Source of the DNA: Alloprevotella sp. OH1205_COT-284
Lineage (GTDB): Bacteria > Bacteroidota > Bacteroidia > Bacteroidales > Bacteroidaceae
DNA: 64,000 nt
NCBI RefSeq assembly: GCF_003859795.1
Contig: NZ_RQYI01000003.1
Coordinates: 1-64,000, forward strand
Direction of reading: 5' to 3'
Below the pieces are notes generated by a model. That model did no database searches. It worked only from the letters and a program-made list of their open reading frames with translations, and was not told where the DNA came from. The translations under genes were made by a program, and so were the position numbers. This document shows positions 9,076 through 16,562 of the stretch, piece after piece (position 1 is the first letter of the stretch; each line of letters opens with the position of its first letter).

Positions 9076-10323
9076 TCATTTGGTGTTGAGGGCTTCTATG
9101 GGCTTGACGCGAACGGCCTTTCGAGCCGGAAAAAATCCTGCGACAAGTCCCGAAACGATGAGCACGCCGAGCGCGCCGAGCGCGATGTGCAAATCGACCG
9201 TAGGATCGAGAAAGGTGTAGAATTTCATGTCGGCAATTTCCATGACCATTTCGCCGCTGCGGCGGTTCATCCACTCCGTGGCCACCACCCCGGCCACAAG
9301 GCCGATGTAGCCGAAGAAAGCGGTGATGATGACGCTCTCGGCGAGCACGCTCCGCAAGATGCTCCACGGCCGTGCGCCGAGGGCTTTGCGTATGCCGAAC
9401 TCGTGGGTGCGCTCCTTGACGGTGATGAGCATGATGTTGGAGATGCTCACCACGCCGCTGAGCAGCGTGAGCAGTCCTATCGTCCAAAGTCCGATGCGCA
9501 GCAGGCTCATGGCCTTGCCTTGCTCTTCCGATCCGGAGGAGGCTTTGTTGATCCAAACGGCTGTGGGGTCGTCGGGCGCGAAGCGATGTCGGGCGGCAAA
9601 AGAGCGGCGCATCGTGGCGTCAAATCGTTCGGTGGCCTCTTTGGTGTCGAGCCCGACGGTGCGCAGCAACAGTCGGTTCACATAGGGAGCTTTTTGGTAG
9701 ACGGTTTGTGCGGTGGTAAAGGGGATGTAAGAGGTCGTTTCGCCGAAATCGCCTCGTGTGGAGCGCACTCCGACCACGCGAAACACCAGCGAATCGACGC
9801 GCACCAATTGTCCCACGGCTTTGTCGGCTTCTCCGAAAAGCTCTTCGGCCACGGTTTGGGTGATGACCATCGTTTTGCGGCTTTCGCGCACGTCCGCCCG
9901 GTTGATGAAGCGTCCGGCCAGAAGCAGGATTTTCTCCATGTTTACATACTGCGGATATACCCCTTCGAGCGAGGCGCTCAGGGAGTGGGCATCGTTTGCC
10001 AGTTCATGTTGGCCGGTTTCGGTAATGGGCGTCACCTCCGAAATGTGTTGCGGCAAAGCCCTCTGCGTGGAGGCGATGTCGTTTTGGTCGAAGTTGATAA
10101 ACCGCCACTCTTTCAGTCCGTCGAAAGGCTTGGAGGTCTGCCCCGGATAGATCCGCACGGCGTCTACGGCAAACATGCTCATGTTGTTTTCAAAAGCATG
10201 GATCAGCCCGTTGCCCGCACCGAGGAGGAAGATGAGCAGAAAGATGCCCACCGACACGCTCAGACCGGTCAGTGCCGTTCGGAGTTTGTTTTGAAAAAGG
10301 TGGGTGAAGATTTCTTGAAACAT
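9076..10323 (-). CDS. MacB/FtsX-type ABC transporter permease (paralogue)
   Basis: A 415-aa protein with the same layout as its downstream neighbour: N-terminal helix (LTGLSVSVGIFLLIFLLGAG), MacB-type periplasmic domain, and the C-terminal motif KERTHEFGIRKALGARPWSIL followed by two helices. It shares clear sequence features with the 414-aa permease, so an old duplication followed by divergence into two subunits is likely. It starts 24 bp after the ATPase stop. The partner ATPase, adaptor and channel are all in the operon. Confidence 0.88.
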   Translation of the reverse strand: MFQEIFTHLFQNKLRTALTGLSVSVGIFLLIFLLGAGNGLIHAFENNMSMFAVDAVRIYPGQTSKPFDGLKEWRFINFDQNDIASTQRALPQHISEVTPITETGQHELANDAHSLSASLEGVYPQYVNMEKILLLAGRFINRADVRESRKTMVITQTVAEELFGEADKAVGQLVRVDSLVFRVVGVRSTRGDFGETTSYIPFTTAQTVYQKAPYVNRLLLRTVGLDTKEATERFDATMRRSFAARHRFAPDDPTAVWINKASSGSEEQGKAMSLLRIGLWTIGLLTLLSGVVSISNIMLITVKERTHEFGIRKALGARPWSILRSVLAESVIITAFFGYIGLVAGVVATEWMNRRSGEMVMEIADMKFYTFLDPTVDLHIALGALGVLIVSGLVAGFFPARKAVRVKPIEALNTK

Positions 10324-10347
10324 GACAGCAGATGTTGAGGAGGCCGA

Positions 10348-11058
10348 TCATTTCATCAGCTCTCCGAAAGGTCGGTTTGCGGCGGGGTCGTTGATTTCGA
10401 TGTGTTCGATCAGTCCGTCTTTGAGGTGTACGATTTTTTTTGTGCGATAGGCCACGCCGCGCTCGTGTGTCACGACGATGATCGTGCGCCCCTCGGCGTT
10501 GAGGTCGGCAAGGAGTTGCATCACCTCGCCCGACGTTGTCGAGTCGAGCGCGCCCGTCGGTTCGTCGGCCAGCAATATTTGCGGGTTGGTGATGATGCTT
10601 CGGGCAATGGCCACGCGCTGTTTCTGTCCGCCGGAGAGTTCGTTGGGCAGGTGGTGTGCGCGGTCTTTGAGGCCGAGCCGTTCGAGCTGTTCCATGGCGA
10701 GGGCGTTGCGTTTGCGGCGCGACACGCCTTGATAAAAGAGCGGCAGTGCCACGTTTTCCAAGGCATTCTTGTAGCCGATCAGGTTAAACGACTGAAAGAT
10801 GAAACCGATCATGCGGTTGCGATAGTCGGCCGCGCGTGATTCGGAGAGGTTTTTGATGAGCGTTCCTCCGAGGCGGTAGGTGCCCTCGTCGTAGTGGTCG
10901 AGAATGCCGAGAATGTTGAGCAAGGTCGATTTGCCCGAGCCCGACGCCCCCATGATGCTCACGAAATCTCCCTCTTCGATGTCGAGGTCGATGCCTTTGA
11001 GCACATGGAGCGGCTGTCCGGCGTGGTAGGTTTTGTGTATGTTTTCGAGGTGTATCAT
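10348..11058 (-). CDS. MacB/LolD-type ABC transporter ATPase
   Basis: A 236-aa cytoplasmic ATPase. Walker A is GASGSGKST at 37-45, the signature LSGGQKQRVAIAR at about 143-155, and Walker B ILLADEPTGALD follows. The IFQSFNLIGYKNALENVALPL segment is typical of the LolD/MacB group. The start at 11058 (MIHLENIHKTY) fits the family better than an upstream in-frame codon that would overlap the lipoprotein gene. It is placed to energise the two permeases that follow it. Confidence 0.92.
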   Translation of the reverse strand: MIHLENIHKTYHAGQPLHVLKGIDLDIEEGDFVSIMGASGSGKSTLLNILGILDHYDEGTYRLGGTLIKNLSESRAADYRNRMIGFIFQSFNLIGYKNALENVALPLFYQGVSRRKRNALAMEQLERLGLKDRAHHLPNELSGGQKQRVAIARSIITNPQILLADEPTGALDSTTSGEVMQLLADLNAEGRTIIVVTHERGVAYRTKKIVHLKDGLIEHIEINDPAANRPFGELMK

Positions 11059-11074
11059 GGCGTAATCGGTGCGG

Positions 11075-11899
11075 CTATTTTCGTTTGAACACATTCTTCA
11101 CCGAACCTCCCGACGACGCATCGGTGTTGGCCTGTTCGGCGTTGAGGGTGACCGATGCTCCGCTCGAAGCCGTGGCGGTGGCGGTTTTGAGGTGCAGGGC
11201 GGCAGCGTCGAGCGATGCTCCGCTCGATGCCGACAGTTTACCGTCGCTTGCATGGCCGGAGAGCGAGAGCGACGCTCCGCTCGAAACTTCGGTCGAGAGG
11301 TTGCCGCCGCCGATGCGTTGCAGTTGCACAGACGCGCCCGACGACACGTCCACAGCCGTGTGGCGCGTGCTGAAATGGTCGAGGAAGATGTTGGCCGCCG
11401 ACGAACTTTTGACCGAAACGGAGGTAGCCTCGAAGTTTCGGGCACGTATCGAACCGGCAGATGAAGCGCGAAACGACAAGGTGCGGGGGAGGTAGAAGTC
11501 TTCGCACACTTCGATAGAGGCGGCCGAGGAGGCTTGGTAGTCGACGATGTCGGCGGCCGAAACGGACACTGTGGTTTTCACCTTGTGCCCCAAGTTGGTC
11601 ACCTGCGGTTGATAGGCTATGATGAGCGTCTTGCCCTCCACGCGTATGTTGAGCAGGGTGGTGTCTTTTAGATTGGTCGTGACGACAACGCCCGCTTTGC
11701 CCCGCGTGTCGTGCGTGACTTCGATGCCCTGACGGGCTTCAATGGCGTTGAATGAGGGCAGGCCTTTCATGCGGAAAGTGGAGGAGTTTTCGACCACTTC
11801 GGGCGAAGCGGCCATTACCTTTACGAGGTCTGTGCAGCCAATGGTGAGCATGAGCACGAGGCTTGCAACAAGGGCGATGAGGAGAGAAGTGCGTTTCAT
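11075..11899 (-). CDS. DUF2807 (GIN-domain) lipoprotein
   Basis: A 274-aa protein with a lipoprotein signal (LLIALVASLVLMLTIGC) and a beta-helix-like body. The body is made of repeating short strands ending in SSGAS, SSAAS or SSGGS turns (for example VSSGASVQL, VSSGASLSL, ASSGASLDA, ASSGASVTL), which is diagnostic of the DUF2807 putative auto-transporter-head fold. Family members are usually small periplasmic or surface lipoproteins of unknown role. Its position between a GntR regulator and an efflux ATPase suggests a sensor or envelope-stress function, but this is inference. An in-frame ATG at 11980 would destroy the signal peptide and was rejected. Confidence 0.82.
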   Translation of the reverse strand: MKRTSLLIALVASLVLMLTIGCTDLVKVMAASPEVVENSSTFRMKGLPSFNAIEARQGIEVTHDTRGKAGVVVTTNLKDTTLLNIRVEGKTLIIAYQPQVTNLGHKVKTTVSVSAADIVDYQASSAASIEVCEDFYLPRTLSFRASSAGSIRARNFEATSVSVKSSSAANIFLDHFSTRHTAVDVSSGASVQLQRIGGGNLSTEVSSGASLSLSGHASDGKLSASSGASLDAAALHLKTATATASSGASVTLNAEQANTDASSGGSVKNVFKRK

Positions 11900-11980
11900 G
11901 ATGTGGGGAGATAGAGGAGTGAAACAAAAGAGAATGAACAATGCAAGGAGGGGGAGAGGTTTCCGGCCGATCGTGAGCAA

Positions 11981-12352
11981 CTATGTCTGCATCTTATCGA
12001 GAAGTTCTTTCAGCCGCGCGGTCACGGTGTCGAGCGAAATGTCGAGTTGGAGCATGTTGCGCGCCAAGTCGGGCAGTTGCTGTTTCAGAAAGTCTTCTCT
12101 TCGGGCGGAGTGAATGATGTCTTTGGCCTCGGGAGCCACAAACGAACCCAGTCCGCGCCGGTTGTAGATGATGCCGCGTTGAGCGAGGATGTCGAATGCC
12201 TTGACCGTGGTGTTCACGTTCACTTGGAGCAACACGCTGTATTCGCGCACGCCCGGCACTCGCTCGTCGGCCTTGTAGCGATCGGCCAGAATTTCGTCCA
12301 TCAATCGCTCGGCGATTTGGACATAGATGGGTTGGCCTTCACGGAAATTCAT
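11981..12352 (-). CDS. GntR-family transcriptional regulator, YtrA subfamily
   Basis: A 123-aa protein consisting of a winged helix (MNFREGQPIYVQIAERLMDEILADRY to GLGSFVAPEA) and a short two-helix tail. This length and layout define the YtrA subfamily. These proteins commonly repress ABC-transporter operons that contain their own gene and bind GTGTA-type inverted repeats. Here the gene is third in the operon, and a candidate operator sits at the promoter (14165-14186). It most likely autoregulates all nine genes. The ligand or inducing stress is unknown. Confidence 0.88.
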   Translation of the reverse strand: MNFREGQPIYVQIAERLMDEILADRYKADERVPGVREYSVLLQVNVNTTVKAFDILAQRGIIYNRRGLGSFVAPEAKDIIHSARREDFLKQQLPDLARNMLQLDISLDTVTARLKELLDKMQT

Positions 12353-12381
12353 GGAAAAGAGAGTGTTGAAAGGAAGAATAT

Positions 12382-13257
12382 TTACAAGCCGATGACCTTA
12401 TTGGCAATGGCATTGGCACGGGCAAAGCTGCGATAGGAGTACCACGTGCAGAAAACCGTCCAGAGCAGGCTGAGCACGATTTGGGTAATGAAGCCGGGAA
12501 AGACGTAGGGAGCCACTTTCACTTGTGTCCCGATGACTTCGATCGCTGCAACACGTTCCTGCCAGTCTATGCCGAACGCGGCGAGGAGGCCGATGCCCGT
12601 CACGAGAAGTATGATGAAAAGGAACACCGTCAGCGAAGTGAGGATGAAGGGTTGTCGGCGGAAGATCGTGCCGCCCAAGAGATATGTGCCCACGAGTGCC
12701 AACCATGCGGTGATTTGCGAACCATAGACCAATACCGTTGGTATGAAAACGTAGCCGTTGATCTTGCCGTCGTTCGTAAGGATTCTGCCGATTTCGGCCA
12801 CAAGGTGGGGAGTGACGAGGCCGTGCCCCTCGCCCAAAGCCTCGCGCACCGCCCAGCCGACCACGTCGGCTGCCACGAACGCCACGGGAATGACCGCCCA
12901 AAAGACTACGGTCGATTGGAAGAGGCGGCTGAGATATTTCTCAAACACCGTGGCCGGCACCATGAAGAAACTGATGCGCCTCTGTTTCGTTTTGAGATTG
13001 GAGAAAACGGTGCTTATCGCCCAAAGCAATTGCAGAAAGATGGTGAAAAGGGAGAGGGCAACGGCCGCCGGACACCAATATGTATCCGGATGAAACGCGG
13101 GGTTGTCGATGGTCTCGTAGGTGGTGACGAAGATGATTAGAAAATAGCCGAGGAAGAAGCCGAGGTAGTTGCGGAGATTTTCTTTTTTATGTTCGAAGAA
13201 ATCACGTTTGAGCAACAAACAGAAACGGCGGAAATCGAAATGAGAGGAAACAAGCAT
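12382..13257 (-). CDS. ABC transporter permease (ABC-2-like), partner of the YtrA operon ATPase
   Basis: A 291-aa integral membrane protein with about six hydrophobic segments (for example LGFFLGYFLIIFVTTY, VALSLFTIFLQLLWAISTVFSNL, VFWAVIPVAFVAADVVGW, LTVFLFIILLVTGIGLLAAF). The cytoplasmic segment RRISFFMVPATVFEKYLSRL is typical of Bacteroidetes ABC-2 type permeases next to YtrA regulators. It begins 13 bp after the stop of the ATPase gene, so the two are surely coupled. The ATG at 13257 was chosen over an upstream codon that would overlap the ATPase by 230 bp. The substrate is unknown. Confidence 0.75.
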   Translation of the reverse strand: MLVSSHFDFRRFCLLLKRDFFEHKKENLRNYLGFFLGYFLIIFVTTYETIDNPAFHPDTYWCPAAVALSLFTIFLQLLWAISTVFSNLKTKQRRISFFMVPATVFEKYLSRLFQSTVVFWAVIPVAFVAADVVGWAVREALGEGHGLVTPHLVAEIGRILTNDGKINGYVFIPTVLVYGSQITAWLALVGTYLLGGTIFRRQPFILTSLTVFLFIILLVTGIGLLAAFGIDWQERVAAIEVIGTQVKVAPYVFPGFITQIVLSLLWTVFCTWYSYRSFARANAIANKVIGL

Positions 13258-13270
13258 GACGTGCGGAGGT

Positions 13271-14128
13271 TTAGAGGTGAGAAACGTTGTCGGAAGATTG
13301 AGCCGCTTGCAGCAGGTCGGGCTGCCGGGTGAGTGCGTTGAAAAGCAGTTCAAGGTTGAGCGGTGTGTGTTGCAAACCGTTGCCGGGAGCAATGACCGCC
13401 GTGCCCACAATCGACGGTTCGGCGTAGAGCGCATCGCTCGTGTCGGCACCGAGAGGCCGCTGTTCAAAACTGAGCAGTTCGCAGATGCGCGCCGTCGACG
13501 CATCGGCCAGCAGGCGGTTGCCCTCGATCATGACGACGCGGTCGATCAGCGTTTCCACGTCGTGTACCTGATGTGTCGAAACGATAATCGTGCGTTCGTC
13601 CGACATCTGCGCCGACACCACACGGCGAAATTGCGCTTTCGAGGGGATGTCCAGTCCGTTGGTAGGTTCGTCCATCAGCAGGAGGCGCGTGTTGGTGGCC
13701 AGTGCAAAGCTCATGAACGCCTTTTTGCGTTGCCCCATCGAGAGCGAACCCAAATCGATGTCGGTCGTGAGTTCGAAATCCTCCAAGCTGCGACGCAACA
13801 CCTCTTCCGAAAATCGGGGGTAGAACGGGCGGTTGGTCTCCACATATCGGCGCAGACTCACCGGCGGCAACTCAAACTCTTCGGGCACGATGAAGATTTC
13901 GCTCAGCGTTTCGGGGCGGCGCAGTTCGGTGCGGATGCCTTCCATTTCGACAACTCCCTGTTGCGGCCGCAGCAGTCCGGCGATGAGATAAAGCAAGGTC
14001 GATTTTCCCGTTCCGTTTTTGCCGAGAAGCCCCACGATGTTGCCTGTGTCGATGCGCAAGGAGAAATTGTCGAACACCTTGGCGCCGCCTGCGCGGTATC
14101 TGAAATGGATGTGTTGAATGTTTAGCAT
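13271..14128 (-). CDS. ABC transporter ATPase, first gene of the nine-gene operon
   Basis: A 285-aa ATPase with Walker A GKNGTGKST, signature LSMGQRKKAF and Walker B LLLMDEPTNGLD, followed by a long C-terminal tail (about 75 residues) that may contact the permease. The FRYRAGGAKVFDNFSLRIDTG opening and the NGLDIPSKAQFRRVV segment fit the YtrB/BcrA-like exporters regulated by YtrA-type GntR proteins. The gene is preceded by a strong promoter and an inverted-repeat operator candidate. It probably works with the 291-aa permease; whether that system and the MacAB-type pump act on one substrate is unknown. Confidence 0.88.
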   Translation of the reverse strand: MLNIQHIHFRYRAGGAKVFDNFSLRIDTGNIVGLLGKNGTGKSTLLYLIAGLLRPQQGVVEMEGIRTELRRPETLSEIFIVPEEFELPPVSLRRYVETNRPFYPRFSEEVLRRSLEDFELTTDIDLGSLSMGQRKKAFMSFALATNTRLLLMDEPTNGLDIPSKAQFRRVVSAQMSDERTIIVSTHQVHDVETLIDRVVMIEGNRLLADASTARICELLSFEQRPLGADTSDALYAEPSIVGTAVIAPGNGLQHTPLNLELLFNALTRQPDLLQAAQSSDNVSHL

Positions 14129-14164
14129 GACCGTCGTTTTTGGGAGAGAAATATAGGTTTATTT

Positions 14165-14186
14165 GTGTAATATTGTAGTAGTACAC
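14165..14186. promoter_or_regulatory. Candidate YtrA-type operator GTGTA-N12-TACAC
   Basis: An inverted repeat with half sites GTGTA (14165-14169) and TACAC (14182-14186) lies just downstream of the -7 element of the operon promoter, over the expected transcription start. Its form matches what is known for YtrA-subfamily operators. Confidence 0.65.
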
Positions 14187-14188
14187 CG

Positions 14189-14220
14189 CGAAAGTAGGAA
14201 TATAAAGTCTGGCCTCCAAA
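14189..14220 (-). promoter_or_regulatory. Promoter of the nine-gene efflux operon
   Basis: On the minus strand TTTG (14220-14217) and TACTTTCG (14196-14189) are separated by 20 bp, close to the Bacteroidetes consensus. Confidence 0.65.
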
Positions 14221-14490
14221 TAAATCGGAAGAAAAATGACGCAGATCTCCTATTTTTAACTTATGATAAGTGTTGAGGATCGCCAAAGCAGAGCCTCCGG
14301 CACAAGGCATTCATGGCGACCGGTGTGTTGCAAGTCTGCCCGTGAACCGCCTCGACGGCGACAAGGCGTTTTGCCCCGAAACGGACAACAGCCGTTTTTT
14401 GCCCGGAGATTCATCTTGCGTTTCCCATTTCCGGTGTTCGCTGTCGGGGCGGGCTGGTCGGGAAAACACGCCTGCCCCCAACTTGGCCGC
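14221..14490. other. Intergenic stretch without a recognisable gene
   Basis: Between the operon promoter and the repeat region. The stretch has open frames on both strands, but they show no family signature, so I see no supported feature in it. Confidence 0.5.
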
Positions 14491-14553
14491 CACTACCTTT
14501 GAGGTAGGCGTTTCTACCTCAGAGGGAGAAAAGTCTACCCCCGACCGGGCGAA
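14491..14553. repeat. 21-bp tandem array beside element copy A
   Basis: Three units (14491-14511, 14512-14532, 14533-14553) with CTACC at the same place in each. The first contains the palindrome CTACCTTTGAGGTAG. The array ends 9 bp before the CG-rich tract of element A. Confidence 0.75.
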
Positions 14554-14562
14554 AAAACTCTT

Positions 14563-14955
14563 CTCTCGCGCACGCGCGCGTATCCCTGTATGATTACTTT
14601 TTGCTTTCACTGCCTTCGCAAAACGAGGTAATTCGATGATTGTCAGCCGTTTTCTTGCGAAGGCAAGTGAAGGCAAAATGAAAAGTCCTTTTGCAAGATT
14701 TTGAAAATCAGTTGATTGTTGCGTTTTTTTGCTTTCACCACCTCGCAAATGGACGTATTTCGTGCTGCAATGGCGGAAGGAGGTGAAGGCAAACCCCTCG
14801 TTTTGCCTTCACCGTATTGCGTTGATTTTCAGATGTCTAAAAAATACAAAAACCTTTTGCCTTCACTTGCCTTCGCAAGAAACCGTCTGATAATCATCGG
14901 ATTAAATCGTTTTGCGAAGGCAAAACGACAAAAATAAAAAAATAGGGGAGAAAAC
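14563..14955 (+). repeat. Structured dispersed element, copy A
   Basis: The order is: CTCTCGCG followed by alternating CG-rich sequence (14563-14580); hairpin 1 (14598-14678); middle hairpin (about 14730-14793) with an extra half site to 14812; hairpin 3 (14855-14926); and a tail of A-rich sequence then GGGGAGAAAACG. Hairpins 1 and 3 have 37 bp between TTCGC and GCGAA (14620-14656 and 14877-14913). Their centres are 257 bp apart. The right flank GCGGTTTCATCGAA is shared with copy B. The stems are made of tandem GYGAAGGCAR decamers. No protein start, ribosome site or conserved reading frame explains it. Confidence 0.9.
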
Positions 14956-15114
14956 GTTGAAAAGAGGCGGTTTCATCGAAGGCGCGACGGAGCGGAACGC
15001 GGAGGTCGGGCGGCGGAGCGGTCAGTCGGGAAGTTGAGGCTCGAAGCACTGTCGGAGTGAACGGGGGCGTCGCACGAGTTGTTTTTTTTTTGACAGGTGG
15101 ATTGCCTACAAAGA

Positions 15115-15158
15115 GTGTCCGACAAAAGTTTTTCAGACCAAAAAACTTTATCGGACAC
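15115..15158 (-). terminator. Long hairpin, probable terminator of yccF
   Basis: GTGTCCGAC (15115-15123) pairs with the GTCGGACAC-like end at 15150-15158 with one mismatch; the stem continues through AAAAGTTTTT/AAAAAACTTT. Read on the minus strand it lies about 170 bp after the yccF stop and is followed by TCTTTG. The rest of 14956-15327 shows nothing I can name. Confidence 0.55.
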
Positions 15159-15327
15159 CGAAAATAATACGAACAACGACAAACGGTGCAACCCTCCCAC
15201 TGCGTATGAAGAAAAAGGCAGCAACGACTGCAATCCGAGAGCTTGAAAAGGTGTGTTGCGCATGGCGCGTTGCCACCAACGAAAATGGTTGATGCGGAGC
15301 TGTCTTTTGAGTGAGGGGCTTTGGGGG

Positions 15328-15705
15328 TTAATTTTCCCAACTGATGTCGCGGCCGAAAGGAGAGAGGGCGAAGCCGGACATTTTGAAATGTTGGCGTCCC
15401 CATGGCAGGCCGATGACGGTCAGGCTGAGGAGCAGGCCGAAAAAGAGATGGAGCAGACAGGTGATGATGCCGCCCGTGAGCAACCAGATCACATTGAAAA
15501 TGAAAGAGAGGCAACCCGTGGAAGACGGATCGCGCCTCACTGTTGCCCCGAAAGGCCAAAGAGCAAGCAGGCCGAGCTTGAAAGTTTGCCAAGCCAAAGG
15601 CAGGCCGATAATGGTGACGGCCAAAGGAAGACTGCCGGCGAAATAGCCGAGAGCAGTCTCAAAACCGCCGAAAACGAGCCAAAGCAAATTTCCGATGATG
15701 CGCAT
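15328..15705 (-). CDS. yccF: YccF domain-containing membrane protein
   Basis: A 125-aa inner-membrane protein made of two copies of the DUF307/YccF unit. Each starts near GN(L/I)WL(V/L)xGG and contains a hydrophobic helix, TIIGLP or TVIGLPWG, then xxFKLGxxALxPFG. The start MRIIGNLLWLVFGG at 15705 is the family N-terminus, so the longer in-frame extension upstream, which overlaps the Nudix gene, was rejected. The role of YccF is unknown; it has been proposed as a small membrane component. It is divergent from the Nudix gene, with 63 bp between the two starts. Confidence 0.88.
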   Translation of the reverse strand: MRIIGNLLWLVFGGFETALGYFAGSLPLAVTIIGLPLAWQTFKLGLLALWPFGATVRRDPSSTGCLSFIFNVIWLLTGGIITCLLHLFFGLLLSLTVIGLPWGRQHFKMSGFALSPFGRDISWEN

Positions 15706-15768
15706 AGAATACAATGGGTTGTGAGGGTGAGGAAAAATGAGTAACTTCGCCGACAAATATAGGCAAAA

Positions 15769-16215
15769 ATGTTGAAATCGACAAACAAACACTATCATGT
15801 CGTGTGTGGAGTCATCCGCTGCGGCGACCGCTGTCTCTGCGTGCGACGAGGAGGAGGCGGACATCCGGCCACGGCATGGAAATGGGAGTTTCCCGGAGGA
15901 AAAATAGAATCGGGAGAAACTCCGCCCGAAGCCCTTGCGCGCGAAATCATGGAAGAACTGCGCCTGCCGATAGAGGTGGGGCGAAAGATCCTGACCGTCG
16001 AACACGAATATGCCGCGGAGGGAAACGCCGAGGGATTTCGACTGACGATGACGGCCTACGGTTGCACGGCAACCACGACCGACGTGCAGCTCACGGAGCA
16101 CTGCGAAAGCCGATGGGCATTGCCCGAAGAATGGAGCGAATGGGACTGGGCACCGGCCGACCGCCCTATCGTGAGCATTGTAGGCCGCGAACATTCAAAG
16201 ACCGCAAAACCATGA
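15769..16215 (+). CDS. Nudix hydrolase, MutT/8-oxo-dGTP diphosphatase-like
   Basis: A 148-aa protein with a full Nudix box at about residues 44-66 (GGKIESGETPPEALAREIMEEL). The HVVCGVIRCGDRCLCVRR start and the WALPEEWSEWDWAPADRPIV tail are typical of the MutT/NudG group, which removes oxidised nucleotides or CTP derivatives from the pool. It overlaps the next gene by ATGA (16212-16215), so translation is probably coupled. The exact substrate among the MutT group is not decidable from sequence. Confidence 0.85.
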   Translation: MLKSTNKHYHVVCGVIRCGDRCLCVRRGGGGHPATAWKWEFPGGKIESGETPPEALAREIMEELRLPIEVGRKILTVEHEYAAEGNAEGFRLTMTAYGCTATTTDVQLTEHCESRWALPEEWSEWDWAPADRPIVSIVGREHSKTAKP

Positions 16216-16544
16216 ACGATTGGAAACACCGACTCGGCATCGTGTATAGCACGGCGCAAAACCACAACTATCAGACCGACACACCCGAAGAACCCGAAAC
16301 CCTGCCGCCGGGAGAGCAGAAACTGCGCGTGAGGATCGAGCGCAACGGCCGCGGCGGAAAAACGACGACCCTCGTGAGCGGATTTGTAGGCACTGCGGCC
16401 GCCCTCTCGGCACTGGGCAAGGCGTTGAAATCCCGCTGCGGCGTGGGCGGAACGGCCAAAGACGGCGAGATATTGGTGCAGGGGGATTTTCGCGTGCGCG
16501 TTGTGGAGTTGCTCAAAACGATGGGCTACACCCAAACGAAATGA
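16212..16544 (+). CDS. SUI1/YciH-family translation initiation factor
   Basis: A 110-aa protein. The C-terminal 80 residues are a SUI1 fold (KLRVRIERNGRGGKTTTLVSGF, then LGKALKSRCGVGGTAKDGEILVQGDFRVRVVELLKTMGY), related to eukaryotic eIF1. YciH is thought to affect start-codon discrimination on the ribosome. The first 40 residues are low-complexity. The start was chosen at the ATGA overlap with the Nudix gene; a longer upstream frame would lie inside that gene. Confidence 0.9.
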   Translation: MNDWKHRLGIVYSTAQNHNYQTDTPEEPETLPPGEQKLRVRIERNGRGGKTTTLVSGFVGTAAALSALGKALKSRCGVGGTAKDGEILVQGDFRVRVVELLKTMGYTQTK

Positions 16545-16562
16545 CCGCCCTCTCCGATCGGA

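Noticed and set aside
14311-14937. Short frames in copies A, B and C that read LPSLAFA...FAKAVKAK
   Set aside because: The likeness comes from the inverted decamer stems. The 37-bp centre between them varies without a codon pattern, both strands are equally open, and starts and ends differ between copies.
14563-14955. Integron attC sites or IS ends
   Set aside because: There is no integrase or transposase gene, no GTTRRRY core, no cassette gene between hairpins, and no clear target-site duplication.
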